Source: Eutreptiella sp. 'Long Island Sound 2002' (Eukaryota; Euglenozoa; Euglenophyceae; Eutreptiales; Eutreptiaceae). Taken from it: 64,000 nucleotides of DNA. The notes beneath the pieces are model-generated. The model made no database searches. It had not been told where the DNA came from and was given only the letters and a program-made list of their open reading frames with translations. The position numbers and the translations under genes were made by a program. Shown here one piece after another: positions 21,101 to 30,100 of the stretch; the stretch's first letter is position 1, and the number at the start of each line of letters is the position of its first letter. The DNA lies in NCBI GenBank assembly GCA_964036045.1, contig OZ038378.1, positions 172,615,285-172,679,284 on the forward strand. Reading direction: 5' to 3'.

Positions 21101-22116
21101 GACTGTGACAGGCTGTCACTGGCCTCTGGCTCTGACTGACCGCACTGGACGTCTCCACAGGAAACCCCTGTGATGCTGTCCCTAATGCGAGCTCTCACGC
21201 GACTTAACGTTAAAGGCTCAGCTCGCAAAGTGCAAACCACACCAGAGCGGCATACCGTGACAGAATTCGGGCGCTTGCGCCTCATTCGACTTCTGATTCT
21301 CCCGACCTCATGCCTCCAATCCTCAAAGGAATTCTGCAGGCGACGGGCAAACAAATGATGTACACAGGGATGGGATGGACGGCACAAAGCACATGAAACG
21401 TCCTCCTCCAGTGCCGAAACAAATCTCAAATACTTATTCAGAACCTCACCAGGTACAAGATACTCACACTGAGGCACAAGCATTAAATTGTAGCGTATAA
21501 GAAAAGGAAATCCAATAATAACCCTAGGCCCCACATCGGCCAGGTAAATAAAAACGTCAGCACACTGAAACAACTGCAAACCATCAACATTCAAAACCGC
21601 CAACTCCATATAATTCACATTCACTCCCACTGCACCACCAGCAAGGGGCGAGTTCTGTCCCACACCCTTCAGACATAAGCGACGAGGCGCACCCTCGTGT
21701 AGCTTGTTCGGAAAAACCTCAAAACCAGCGACCACGATCACTTGGTTCCCTGAATCAACCATGCACGGCATCGCCATGTACGGCACGTCATGGCCTGCAA
21801 AATGGAATCGTACAGACACTTGCAGTTCACGTTTTTCTTCCAATGATCTGCTTGCCACCTGAGGCCGTCGCTGCACCACCGGCAGGCTGTCAAAGTCAAC
21901 TTCAGCAAAACTTGCCGAAGACTGCAACCTCCCAATGCTATACGGTACTCCTTCGGAATCCAATGGAGGTTGTGAAATCAAACTGGGCCTGCGTGCTGGG
22001 GTATGCCCTTCAGTCAGGAGGGGGGGAGCAAGCTGCCTGGGACACCACGCCGCTGCCAACTGTCGTAGTCGGTGTGTAACGTGGCTCTCCCCAAGAAACT
22101 GCCCTCCTTGACAATT
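15193..22116 (-). CDS. pol: Element B Pol: protease-dUTPase-methyltransferase-like-RT-RNase H-integrase-chromodomain
   Basis: The frame is open from directly after the gag TAA to a TAG at 15193-15195, with no ATG at its head, so it is read as a readthrough extension. Numbering from codon 22057-22059 (2,288 residues): aspartic protease with DSG at 102-104 and IIGFPFLIRY at 181-190; dUTPase at about 365-503 (20551-20967) with all five motifs (GAAGLDLCSA, PRSGFA, GVVDRDYTG, GHRIAQLI, RGNSGFGSTG); methyltransferase-like domain at about 770-900 (VDAF, LHPP); RT with YIDD at 18184-18195; RNase H from TTDACDYAVGG at about 1495; integrase with an HxxxH...CxxC finger (1838-1879), D at 1909 and 1973 and E at 2008; chromodomain at about 2203-2245 (YIVEEIL, WLVKYQGY). 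Products act in virus-like particles and in nuclear integration. Nothing essential appears broken. Confidence 0.93.
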   Translation of the reverse strand, partial: NCQGGQFLGESHVTHRLRQLAAAWCPRQLAPPLLTEGHTPARRPSLISQPPLDSEGVPYSIGRLQSSASFAEVDFDSLPVVQRRPQVASRSLEEKRELQVSVRFHFAGHDVPYMAMPCMVDSGNQVIVVAGFEVFPNKLHEGAPRRLCLKGVGQNSPLAGGAVGVNVNYMELAVLNVDGLQLFQCADVFIYLADVGPRVIIGFPFLIRYNLMLVPQCEYLVPGEVLNKYLRFVSALEEDVSCALCRPSHPCVHHLFARRLQNSFEDWRHEVGRIRSRMRRKRPNSVTVCRSGVVCTLRAEPLTLSRVRARIRDSITGVSCGDVQCGQSEPEASDSLSQSQPGVSCILSRSQPVTAEHSSAEWFVFFMLFSMLAGCSTHTPQPENRLCYKKLSSSASAPIRGSPGAAGLDLCSATALELQPGEIAVVPTDLAITVPAGTYGRIAPRSGFASKGIVVLGGVVDRDYTGNVGVILGNIGTATLSVQLGHRIAQLICECIAVPVPTEVSELGTTVRGNSGFGSTGITAVQVQPLELHEPINSATFPVLDGSLLSRLAFLWAGFLPQMASLFLYSTVPSGPGCSGADCSNQSDRADPGCSSTASLPSCAVSLPPQSGRIMVGYRVQPEQRPVALFEAEAQQLLDNLVCSEDPSGEADIFHIHYLQQWETEIPDCGSGRAGEVQGDRTDHPEALYPDDFMGGFGHSRSPTDSVLLAQMSASEDAPLVEEALQLAGRIHPPLSEYMYEYSISALQDAGSGSESSAMREPPRAVQDRQPRVRKKKPRSTGDDLQFRSVLFAAAEQWASEYGLRPTVDAFCRSKSDCLVTHSGVKRFWTHNQDAFQQSWLDEHLWLHPPNRLWEDCVTKIMGDQARGLALVPTMKHERWWWVLGEFAVDWVDFSDPSQIFEPSSVTRDLKIPYRLIFFDAMGADRERGGSPSPNQFADPQGGGSQTDDWEPVRKIFRKRRPVNKSTGTVPGPTAPSCPPSALPISGADFLLLPSSQDQKRAKARQKISQKRRQRPGQSGMHTSDIVSPSPQTDTDCSASECCGSTTECGMTSESESEPEYCKYGYKNDFDSRSAPTACGHQETGVQVQNLCYPRSVQSVIQTDLEHPDCQMYREQLLSSFKDTLFTPRGYEEDANEHRGPNAILRLDLVDNPQPMSFKAIRSVGVREVALREKIDSFLKKGFIQKSEEDSPEWVSRAFLVPKANGKWRLVIDYRHLNTQLKGQNFPLPVIEDQLANQNGNFLWSLVDLEDGFHQMHLAREHWHYTSFITPFGVYEWKVLPMGVKVGPQAFQRMVAYCLKDCPDSRPYIDDVLTGTGKKYACQGQITDHRHIQHIMKDPDKRQEYLQDHYEALHHLFTNLAKAKLYVKPEKCHLFQLQVQYCGHILREGRRCPSPAKTEAIRNWDHNTIKTPKALKGFLGLANWYSIYIPKYVTHAAPLMDALKGKYLYEQQTGPSITKDGMPAKKRKRVKLSAAEARIHWTEPMIRGFNAIKEGLRSAVDLYLPTPNGKWKITTDACDYAVGGVLEQQGTDGGWHPVAFFSRKLQGSSGKQDYDYPEKNSPEFEKTALSGRGQMGWTVREKETCALVCALLKFQAWIGGQEVTVRTDHSSILQWYKEDRCTISGLLGRRGRWHEFLSRFNLHIEYLPGEQNEVGDTLSRWAYPAGDFQDATFHGSTLDAEGWDRDEQGEQARTRVFLQREYPGEFLDPAALASVSAHIFPLAPECFVSSLADVDSIQLHTEFEQLVSRSLSHVCSASSPPPLEYISALNDLSWHMPGAAQYAVSGLESVKVPPAISILQQDWSEFYKTDPEFQDIWPQLVKDRAVGKYFFSNGKVRSKGKICVPVAIVKQVLNGLHSYSHPGTDKLRQLFARKFSARMKRAEFLKAVSQVATQCNVCQATKPRRGAQPDTLEFFPIPQFPFSSISIDFVSVPELKVGHQLYNSIMAVVCRLTGYIIAVPCSNTLSSEALASLFLERVVSFMGLPHEIFSGHDSILKASFFDTLMKLSGVEDHKSTVYNPKANGRAERAVQSIIQSLRQIMEQKISKDWFHLLPLATWALNDLPGAVSGYSPHRLVFGRDPMGFGDCPPIIPEDGSEDAASFFNRLISERRQVQKKLCQIHKRQTQKFLQKHPLQVFSPGDRVWVRIHKDLKNNSNTTKLDRIWTGPAEVLERVGTGRYRVYTHKGEQILESVRLKPYQAPISGNQPPLHFYTDAEEMVESDRYIVEEILDHKPKGRGKNRGTKWLVKYQGYEEPEWQDARAFLHDINEDWMAYNKRHKLLDRLRLDQVNGLRSAEISRLVAFAFSP

Positions 22117-22119
22117 TTA
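22117..22119 (-). promoter_or_regulatory. In-frame gag stop (UAA) expected to be read through to make Gag-Pol, element B
   Basis: The gag frame ends AAA TAC TAA and continues in the same frame as AAT TGT CAA GGA GGG CAG into pol without another stop. No ATG opens pol. Readthrough of one stop is the simplest way to make Gag-Pol. The element strand is purine- and G-rich downstream (GGAGGGCAG, then GGGGAGAG), so a stimulatory structure is possible. UAA is usually the least leaky stop, so this site is the weakest of the four. Confidence 0.6.
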
Positions 22120-25100
22120 GTATTTGGGACTGGACTTGGGACTGGGACTGCCCCGATGTGCACTGCTGGTCCTACGTTCCGGACCCCGTCCACGTTGTGA
22201 TGCAGAACTGGGCCTCCTCTCAGGAGTGTTACCGCGTTGCGAACGCACGGTGTGCTGAGACGTCACGCTAGTGCGTCGTTCAGGTGTGAAGCCACTTCGT
22301 TGTTGTTCTCGTTGCTGAGATGGCCCGCGTTGCTGTGATCGATCCCTGGGCTGAGACCCAGGCCTGTCACGTGATTGACTGCGAGACCTTGGTTTGGGGC
22401 ATTCCGCAGCCCGATGCGGTCCACCGCAATGATAACATTGCAATTTCTTTGGCTCTCGACAGTCACGAGCGAAGTGTCCAGGCTTGCCGCAGTTGTGACA
22501 GACTCGCTTCTGGTCCCACTGCCCTGCCTGTTCAGGACGCCTGTTCCTGGGATAATCCGGCTTAATGTGATCAGGACTGCCGCAAGTAAAACAGTGCCGA
22601 GATACCGCAGACACAGAATGTGCTGCACCCAGAAAATGACGTTTGGCTCGACGTGCGTCCTCTGTCTGTGTGAGGAACTCCATCACCATGACATACAGCT
22701 CCAGGTAATTGTAACCGAATCCGCGCTGTGCTGGGTCATCAAAAAGCTTTTCCCCTATGCGCCTCCATGGCATGTCTTCCCGTACTTCACAATACTGGGT
22801 CAACACCAAAAGCAACTGAGAATGGGCTTGCATTTTGGTCACTCCCCCGATAACCTGGCTGCCTTTTTCAAGCCAGGCGGTGAACCAATTGCACCACTCC
22901 ATGGGACCCACTGAGCCCTCCAGGCGTAATCCTTTCCAGACCGGCTCAGTTCTGTAAATGTTCCGGAATCGACGCCCATACCTGAAAATCTCTTTCCACA
23001 GAGTAAACAGGTCGAGGTCCTCACGCATCGTACGCTCGAAGAAGTGGTCATGAATAGCCTTCGGAATAGAGACAAGCAAGCACCCCACCAGAGTACAACC
23101 ATCAACCACTTCCAGCCGCACCCCTACCCATCGACTCCACTGTTTCTCCCATTTTTCGCGCTCCTCCTGGTCCTCGAGGTCTTTCCACACTGGCATTGCA
23201 TACTCCGTCTGCAGCAGTTGCACTGTCGAGGCGTCAATCATGGGGTGGCCATCCTTCTTGAAGAACGCCATGGGCATGCGTGCACCTGACTGCTCATGGG
23301 GCAGGGCCTGTAGCTCCATCACAGCGACCATAAAAGGTCGTACTTCATGAAAAGCAAAGCCCTCACCAATACCCGTGGGCCTGATCTTTTTTCGTTGTCC
23401 ATTAGGAGGCGGGTCAACAGCCCTGGAAGGAATGAACCATGGACCATCGAAATAAGGAGCAAGCTGGCAAAGATCATCCTCCTTGCGCATGGACTCGACA
23501 TATTGATGGGCCTGTGGGAATGTGGCAGCTGCTGGTGGTCTCCAATGACCCCCAGGATGGTCCCCAGGGTCATTGCCATTTCCATCACCACGGCCGTCGC
23601 GGTAACCATGACCCCCACCATATCCAGCCCCAGTTGGCTGTGGAGGCGGTGGCGGCGGTGGCGGTGACGATGAATGTGACTCCGGACTTGTCCTGGTCCT
23701 CATATCATCAAGCATGCTCTGGCACCGGGCAACCAGGTCGTCAACTGCCCTGCGCTGATCCTGGGCAAACCCTGCATGCCCTTCACAAACAGACTCAAGG
23801 TCCGCAACACGATCAGCATGTGTCTTTACTTGTGTCAGTACTCCATGTACATCTCGTTGTACACCTTCCAAATGGGTGGTGAACAGGGCAGTGTCGGGGC
23901 CAGACCTCAGGTTGTTTTCAACAGCCCTAAGGCGTTCCTCCATTGAGCTGTGTGTGGTATCAGCGGCACTCCGACGTGTCCGTTCAGCCGCTGATTTCAG
24001 CTCAGCCAGCATGGCATTGGCCTGGCCGAGCATGTCCTGGACCCCGCTGAGTGTCCCGGTTTCAGGCACAGTTCCCCACGTACCATTAGCGGACTCCAAC
24101 TGCTTGATTTTCTGGTCCACCAGTTGTATGTTGGACTGCACAACGACCATCTGATCAGATGTGCTCTGTGCTGCAGACTGCGCTGCTGCAGAGGTGGCAT
24201 GGGCAGCCCTGGCAACCTCGACCGAGCGTTGTACCTCAGTAGAAATCGCCGCGCCCGCGCCACGTACTTCTTGGATCTCCACCCGTAACTGCTGCACAGC
24301 AGTGTGAGTTTGCTGTGATAGACGTTGTGCAGCCGTTGAGGCATCTTGTGCCTGTTGCGCCACCAACAAGGCTTGCTTTGCATCCAACACCGCTTGTTGC
24401 ACCTGGTTGACGGTTGTTTGGGGTACCCGTGGTGGGCCATTCGGGTCTTGCGGCGGGCCCTGACTCACTGTACCCTGCAACCCCTCAACTTGCCCTGTCA
24501 GACGGGCAAGGAGCTGATCAACCTGCAATTCCCTTTGATGATGCGCATGTTCATTATCTTGTACTCGTACTTGAAGTCGTTGCAATTCATGTTCAAGCCG
24601 CACCACCTTTTCACTTAAAGTATTCACCTGCTGGTCCGACTTGGCATTTTTATCCTGTAGTTGTCGAATTTCAGCTTCGGCTCGTTCGAATTGTTTGTGA
24701 ATTTGCTCGTTATCTACATTGTTCTTGTCCTGCAGTTGTCGCACTGCATGATGGGTGGTCTCGAATTGCTTCTTCATGGTTTCATGTTCCGCGGAAGCCG
24801 CCCGTGTGATGGAAGTCTTGAATGACTCGAACTTTACGATAGTTTCATCAACACCTTGACGATGGGTGGCCATGGACTCGCCTAATGATTGCTGCATGGC
24901 ATCTAATTCTTTGAGACGTTCATCATGGACGCCCAAGCCTCCTTTTAGTCCACGAATAGCTTGTTGTGTTTCTTCAAGTGCACGCGCATATGGCCGAATG
25001 TGGAGTTCTACCTCCCCAACATTGGCCTTTTGGAGCAAAGAGCCTTCCAACCGTCTCGTGCACTCCTCTACATAACGGGCATCCACTGATGTATCCTCCA

Positions 25101-25506
25101 AAATTTCAACTCGCGCAGTGAGTTCCCGAAGTCGCTCATGTCCTCGTGCTTTGGCCGCTGCACGTTCCCGTGTATCATATGGCCCCGGACGTGTCTTATG
25201 CGGAATTGAAATTTCCAAGGAAGTTGGTTGTTCACCCGACCTCCGCGAGAACGCTTTGACAACCCCTTTGATTTGAGCAATACCTCGCTGCACCGGGCTT
25301 CTTTTGCCAATGAGGGGTTTTTTGTCATATTCCGTTGGCGTATGAATTTCTGGTCCATCATAATCCATGTCCATCACTAATCCCGACTTGACCGGCGTAG
25401 CAAAATGCTCATGCTTCATCGGAATTATTGTGTGAGATGATGAGGATGGCTCCTGGCCATGCGAGACACGATGTTCATATTCGTCTTCACCAATTGTTGA
25501 CGCCAT
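22117..25506 (-). CDS. gag: Element B Gag: long coiled-coil protein with three zinc knuckles
   Basis: From the ATG at 25504-25506 (MASTIGEDEYEHR) the protein is 1,129 residues. Residues from about 130 to 620 are heptad-rich and Ala/Gln/Glu-rich, predicted as long coiled coil. A proline run and Gly-rich patch follow (about 23560-23670). Then comes a Trp-rich globular region shared with element D (PSRAVDPPPNGQRKKIRPTG and downstream), the likely capsid. Three knuckles end the protein: CFTCGSPDHIKPDY, whose last Cys is Tyr; CHNCGKPGHFARDC, a canonical CX2CX4HX4C; and CYHCGGPHRAAEC, one residue short. The tail is Arg/Ser/Gln-rich. Gag should package element RNA in cytoplasmic particles. It is about twice the usual Ty3/gypsy Gag length. 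Confidence 0.9.
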   Translation of the reverse strand: MASTIGEDEYEHRVSHGQEPSSSSHTIIPMKHEHFATPVKSGLVMDMDYDGPEIHTPTEYDKKPLIGKRSPVQRGIAQIKGVVKAFSRRSGEQPTSLEISIPHKTRPGPYDTRERAAAKARGHERLRELTARVEILEDTSVDARYVEECTRRLEGSLLQKANVGEVELHIRPYARALEETQQAIRGLKGGLGVHDERLKELDAMQQSLGESMATHRQGVDETIVKFESFKTSITRAASAEHETMKKQFETTHHAVRQLQDKNNVDNEQIHKQFERAEAEIRQLQDKNAKSDQQVNTLSEKVVRLEHELQRLQVRVQDNEHAHHQRELQVDQLLARLTGQVEGLQGTVSQGPPQDPNGPPRVPQTTVNQVQQAVLDAKQALLVAQQAQDASTAAQRLSQQTHTAVQQLRVEIQEVRGAGAAISTEVQRSVEVARAAHATSAAAQSAAQSTSDQMVVVQSNIQLVDQKIKQLESANGTWGTVPETGTLSGVQDMLGQANAMLAELKSAAERTRRSAADTTHSSMEERLRAVENNLRSGPDTALFTTHLEGVQRDVHGVLTQVKTHADRVADLESVCEGHAGFAQDQRRAVDDLVARCQSMLDDMRTRTSPESHSSSPPPPPPPPQPTGAGYGGGHGYRDGRGDGNGNDPGDHPGGHWRPPAAATFPQAHQYVESMRKEDDLCQLAPYFDGPWFIPSRAVDPPPNGQRKKIRPTGIGEGFAFHEVRPFMVAVMELQALPHEQSGARMPMAFFKKDGHPMIDASTVQLLQTEYAMPVWKDLEDQEEREKWEKQWSRWVGVRLEVVDGCTLVGCLLVSIPKAIHDHFFERTMREDLDLFTLWKEIFRYGRRFRNIYRTEPVWKGLRLEGSVGPMEWCNWFTAWLEKGSQVIGGVTKMQAHSQLLLVLTQYCEVREDMPWRRIGEKLFDDPAQRGFGYNYLELYVMVMEFLTQTEDARRAKRHFLGAAHSVSAVSRHCFTCGSPDHIKPDYPRNRRPEQAGQWDQKRVCHNCGKPGHFARDCREPKKLQCYHCGGPHRAAECPKPRSRSQSRDRPGSQPRDRSQQRGPSQQREQQRSGFTPERRTSVTSQHTVRSQRGNTPERRPSSASQRGRGPERRTSSAHRGSPSPKSSPKY

Positions 25507-25614
25507 TCGCAAAACCGAACCGAACGAACCAACAAACAAACCACAAAAATAACAAGACGAGTAATGAAATAAGAATTAAAATGTATCACTCAAGCAAGAT
25601 ACGTAAACACAAAA
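25507..25614 (-). other. Element B leader between PBS and gag start
   Basis: About 108 bp, AT-rich, with no other ATG-initiated frame of note. The gag frame is open for 11 codons before the chosen ATG but without an earlier ATG. The ATG has G at +4. Confidence 0.6.
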
Positions 25615-25625
25615 CGATGCTACCA
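25615..25625 (-). other. Element B primer-binding site
   Basis: On the element strand TGGTAGCATCG follows the 5' LTR with no gap. TGG pairs with the CCA end of a tRNA, and TGGTAGCA matches the first eight bases expected from an initiator-Met-type tRNA ending GCUACCA; the next bases differ, so the exact tRNA is uncertain. Confidence 0.75.
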
Positions 25626-26792
25626 TGCAACAAGACCTTTCGTAAATGATCCTATTCTTCTTGAAATCTTAAAAAAATCAAGGAAAAGAAAACCCAAAGG
25701 ATAATTGAATGATACAAACCCAAAAATCAAATGTAAACTCCAATGCTTTTCCCAAAAGACAACTGCCCTCAAGTCACCCAACACCAAGATGCAAGGCAAC
25801 AAAACAAACAACACTAAACTGTGTATGAACCTGAAGTGAGGGTCTCCGTGAGGCTGCTTCATTTATTGAATCTCCATATTATTGAATCTCCATGTTATGT
25901 AATTTGATTCCCAAATATTCAATCCGCAAGACCCTGAGAGAGGGCGAGAAAGAAGCATGCCAAAAGAAGATGCAAAATGATGTATGCATATGTGCATGTT
26001 CGAAACCAAACATGTGTGCATGAATGCACGGACGAGTGACATTTACCGACGCATGAACCATTGACTCTCTCTTCTTTCTATAATACCACACCACACATAT
26101 GTTCTCCCTACTTTAATTATGTTCACATAATCGCAACAAGGACATGCAAATAAAATGGTATGTACATTCCAAGTATGTACATATATGTGGCGAAGGCAAA
26201 CAAAAGAATCAATAGCAATTGGGCAAAGTGGCGACATTCAATGAGCAATTTCCATAAATCCATAGAGACAAGGCAATGAGGACACATGTGATATGAGATG
26301 CAAAAAGGAAAGTCGAAAATTGTAAAAACGACTCACTAAATCAGAGTGGACCCCTGTACGAGTGAAACACATGTAGCCAGGGAGTCGCTCGCATCGTCCA
26401 ATATCACATGCAGTGAAACTATATTAATGCACGGCGCTGACTACGAAGCAAAGCCATGTTGCAGTGCAACAACCAATTTTCCTCCACCCGTAGTGCGCCT
26501 ATCTATGCTTTCGCATGACAGATCTAACACTATTAGCACTACGGTGGTACTCTGTTGGCTGGCCTGCATTACAGCGCGACCCAACAGACAGCGCACGCAC
26601 AGCCAGCTTGATAATCCCTCCTGTAAGATGTCACAATATCAGCACAGACAAACCTGTTCTGCACTGTCCTGTGTATTATTGTGTACAGAGATTCGACATA
26701 TGTACAGGCCTCACTAACAGGTCTGGTGTGCCTAAGGCCACATCCCTCCTGTGTTTACCCTTGGTCTGTCGTCGCTCTGTGGTCCTATTACA
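25626..26792 (-). repeat. Element B 5' LTR (right copy)
   Basis: Same extent and ends as the left copy. Transcription should run toward lower coordinates from here. A TATTATAGAAAG stretch on the element strand near 26075-26087 could be the TATA box; this is a guess from sequence only. Confidence 0.95.
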
Positions 26793-26797
26793 AAGAG
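26793..26797. repeat. Target-site duplication of element B, right copy (AAGAG)
   Basis: Directly follows the CA end of the right LTR and matches 13474-13478. Confidence 0.9.
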
Positions 26798-27189
26798 CTG
26801 ATGGAGATGGCATTCTGAGCAGATCCGTCAAACACATGAAATGGATCAGACTCAGTCATGTGCCAGAATGTCTGAAATGAGCACGAACTCGAACGAGTCC
26901 TTCCCAAGGCGAGTATAGGGGTCCAGTCGACAGCAAAAGGCGATAGTGTCGTCGTGGTTGAGGATAAAGGCCTCTCGGAACTTCCGATCGGAATCATCTG
27001 AGATGAAGCACATGATTCACATGATGGCCATGATGGGAATGATGGATGGAATGACCAGGATGACACCAGAATGTCCCATCATCTGTTCGTCGAACCACAT
27101 AGACGATGCGTCTGGACTGTTATGTCCCCATGCCAAGGGTATATGTCGACCGTAAACCTCTTCGAAAGTTTCGGCGACCCAAATTCTGA
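26798..27189 (-). other. Element C 3' region between pol and the element B insertion
   Basis: About 390 bp with no gene. It has CATGATGG/GATGGAATGA-rich patches similar in kind to those at 12780-13150 across the insertion. Confidence 0.45.
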
Positions 27190-30100
27190 TCAGATCCTGT
27201 CTTGAATGGATGATGCCACAATTGGAGCTTCTTCTTGTGCTTGTAAGTCTTCCTTGGTGACACAATCCTTGATCAGCGAGAGCTTCTTGTCAATCTCAGG
27301 GTGTTTCTTCAGGAACTTGATGAAAGTATCCGTATACCCATGGATAAAACTTGAAGCTGGCTCCCATTTGTCTTCTTCTGGACCGAATCCTTTCCATCTG
27401 CACAGAAAGTACCACTTGCCTCGAGCATTCTTCTTGTACTCAAGAATCTTCTCCAACTCGAAACTGCTTGTGACCATCTTCCTGTCGCTCAGGTACTTCG
27501 AAGTCCAATAGAGAGGCTTGAACCTTCCTTTGGGGCAGGGTACTTCGGCCTTCAAACGATCTCGATGTACTTCTTGATGCCTGACTGGCTCAATCTCAAT
27601 GTTGAATGTAGTCTCACTTAGTTGACTCTTGACTTGGAATGGGCCATCCCACAAAGGTAACAATTTGTTGTCGTCCTTCAGGGTGTCGTCTGACTTACGA
27701 AGCCAAACTTGCTGGCCTTTCTCGAAGGGTTTTCCTTGCGTTCTTGATTTATTTTTGAAATTCAACCAATCTGCTTGACTTTCCACTTTGGCTTTGATCC
27801 ACTTGGACTCTAGATCCTTGATCTTCTCAAACCATTGTGAGGCGTCGTAGCACTGCCTTGGATGATACATCACTGGTCCTGGACACATCTTCTCGCGACC
27901 AAAAACCAGCTCATTCGGACTTAATCCAGTGTAATTCTTGGTGCGATGGTATCTTCTCAAGACACAGTAAATTGTCTCCAACCAATTGTAGTCTTTTTCA
28001 GTCGCCAGGAATTTTCTCAGAATGGAGATAAGAATCCTTCCAGCGCGTTCAGCAGGGAGAGCTCGATGGTCGTAGACTCGGGCACGAAGGTGATGAACTC
28101 CCAATAGGGCACACATGTTCTTCCACCAAGTCCCAATGAACTCTTTCCCACTGTCCGTCAGAATTTCACTGGGCACATCCCAGTTACTCATCCACTGACT
28201 TGCAGTCCACTTGACAGCCATTTCAGAGGTGAGATGCTTCGTGTTGCAAGGGAGGACTTGGATGTAGCCACTGTGGCGGTCTTGAATTAACAAAACCCCA
28301 TCGATAGGCTTCCTCGTGTAGAGACATTCCTCTTGGATTTGTCCCAACTCGAAGACATCCGCCGTCACCTTGTCGAACAACCTCTCAGGAATTGGTAATC
28401 CCTTCAGTAGTCCTTCTGCCTTTTGATTCTTAGGGATGGTCGCCTGACATTGCTTGCATCCTTTGGCAACTCGTTCACAGGCACCCTTGAGGTCCCTTGT
28501 GTACACTCTGTGGCGTAGCTCCTGTTCCAGCACACGAGAATGTGTGTGGGCTGTCTCATTCCGATGCCAATGTTTGACATATTGGTCAATCAGACAATCA
28601 GGAACACAAATCCGTCCTTGCCAAAATAACTTGTCGCCTTGGATTTTGAAATCAGACGTCTCTTCAGAGTCGTAAGGCTTGTCCCCTTTCAACTTGTGGT
28701 ATACAGACCCAAAGAACCTGTCCTCCTTGTACATCTTCGTCCAATCCACATAGAGGAAGGAAGTTTCCTTGTCCTTTTGCTGTGGAGGGAGCGTGGATTT
28801 CGCTTTGGATCTCGTCAGAGGAAACACACTCAGGAGTGGCAGCGACGACTCAGAGTCAGAGTTAACTCCTGCAGTCTGATCTGCCTTGGTAATCTCCTTG
28901 CATCTGACCAAATCCACCTTCATCCGATTTTTAATCGAACATTGGAGACAATGTTTCTTGATCAGTGCTTGTTCCTCCTTGTCGAACTCGATCACTTCAG
29001 CTTTATCCGTCGCTGTCCCATGAAAACTCACTTCAGAGTAAGCCTCAGAGGCTGGGTAGGCCCAGCGACTCAGGGCGTCCGCCACTGTGTTGTAGCGACC
29101 CGGAATGTAAGTCACATGGAGGTCAAATCTGCTGAGAGTTTCATGCCAACGGCCTCGGCTCCCAGCTGGTCCACCAGGGGTATCCACATGTTCTGTCCTC
29201 CAGCTCTCCAGTGACTTGTGATCGGTCAGTACCTCAACGCGATGGCCCAAGATCCAACCTTCATAGCGCCGTAAGGCACAAAGGATTGCGTAGGCTTCTT
29301 GTTGCCTTGGACTCCAATTTTGCTGTCTTGTAGTAAGCTTGCGAGACCAGAAAGCCAGGGGATGATGGTGACCTTCGTCGTCGACTTGTTCGATCGTAGC
29401 ACCAATGGCGTAACGACTGGCGTCTGTACGAATATAAAAAGGTCTTCCATCCAACCACGGAGTCTTTAATGTAACCACATTCGCCAGTGCTTCCTTGAGA
29501 CCAGTAAATGCCTCTTCACATTCTGGCGTCCACTTGAGCTTGACTTGAGATCACTTCTTTCCTTCTATTTTGCCAACCTTGAGTAACTCTGTCAATGGAC
29601 CAGAGAACTTGGCGTAGAGAGGAAGGAACTCGTGGTAGTAATTGCAGCAGCCCCAAAAGGCACGAAGCTGCGTGATGGTTTTAGGCCTTTCCCAGAGTTG
29701 CAGGGCAGCCATTTTTCCTGGGGCTGGTCTTCTTGTCCCATCTTCCAAGACAAAGCCACAAAATTCCACACTCTGGAGGAACATCTTGCCCTTCTTGGGT
29801 CCACACACGAGCTTCTCTTGTTGAAAGGACTTCGAGAACTTTTCGAACTTGTTCTTCGTGCAACTTCAGGCACTCATCAAAGTTTTTTCCCAACGGCGTG
29901 GCAATCAGAAGGTCGTCAATGTAGATGCTGCAGAATTCTTGTAAATCCAGAGACTTGTGCTTCTGAAATAAAATAGTCTCCATCATCTTCTGGAACATCG
30001 ACGGCGCATTCTTCAGACCCATCGGCAGTACAGTCCACTGCACAGTGCCACAGGGCGTGCACATTGCCGTCAAATGCCTATCCTCCTTTCGAAGGGGCAT

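Larger units (their letters stand above)
13479..26792 (-). mobile_element. Element B: complete, apparently young Ty3/gypsy-like LTR retrotransposon with a dUTPase
   Basis: The element is 13,314 bp, bounded by 1,167-bp LTRs that start TG and end CA, and flanked by AAGAG duplications. On the minus strand it holds, in order, 5' LTR, PBS, gag, one in-frame stop, pol, a 3' untranslated region, a purine tract and 3' LTR. Both coding frames are open from end to end. By eye the LTRs differ at about four positions (for example 13484 T against C, 14475 C against G), which indicates recent insertion. It sits in sequence that belongs to element C. Domain order in pol: protease, dUTPase, methyltransferase-like, RT, RNase H, integrase, chromodomain. 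Confidence 0.95.
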
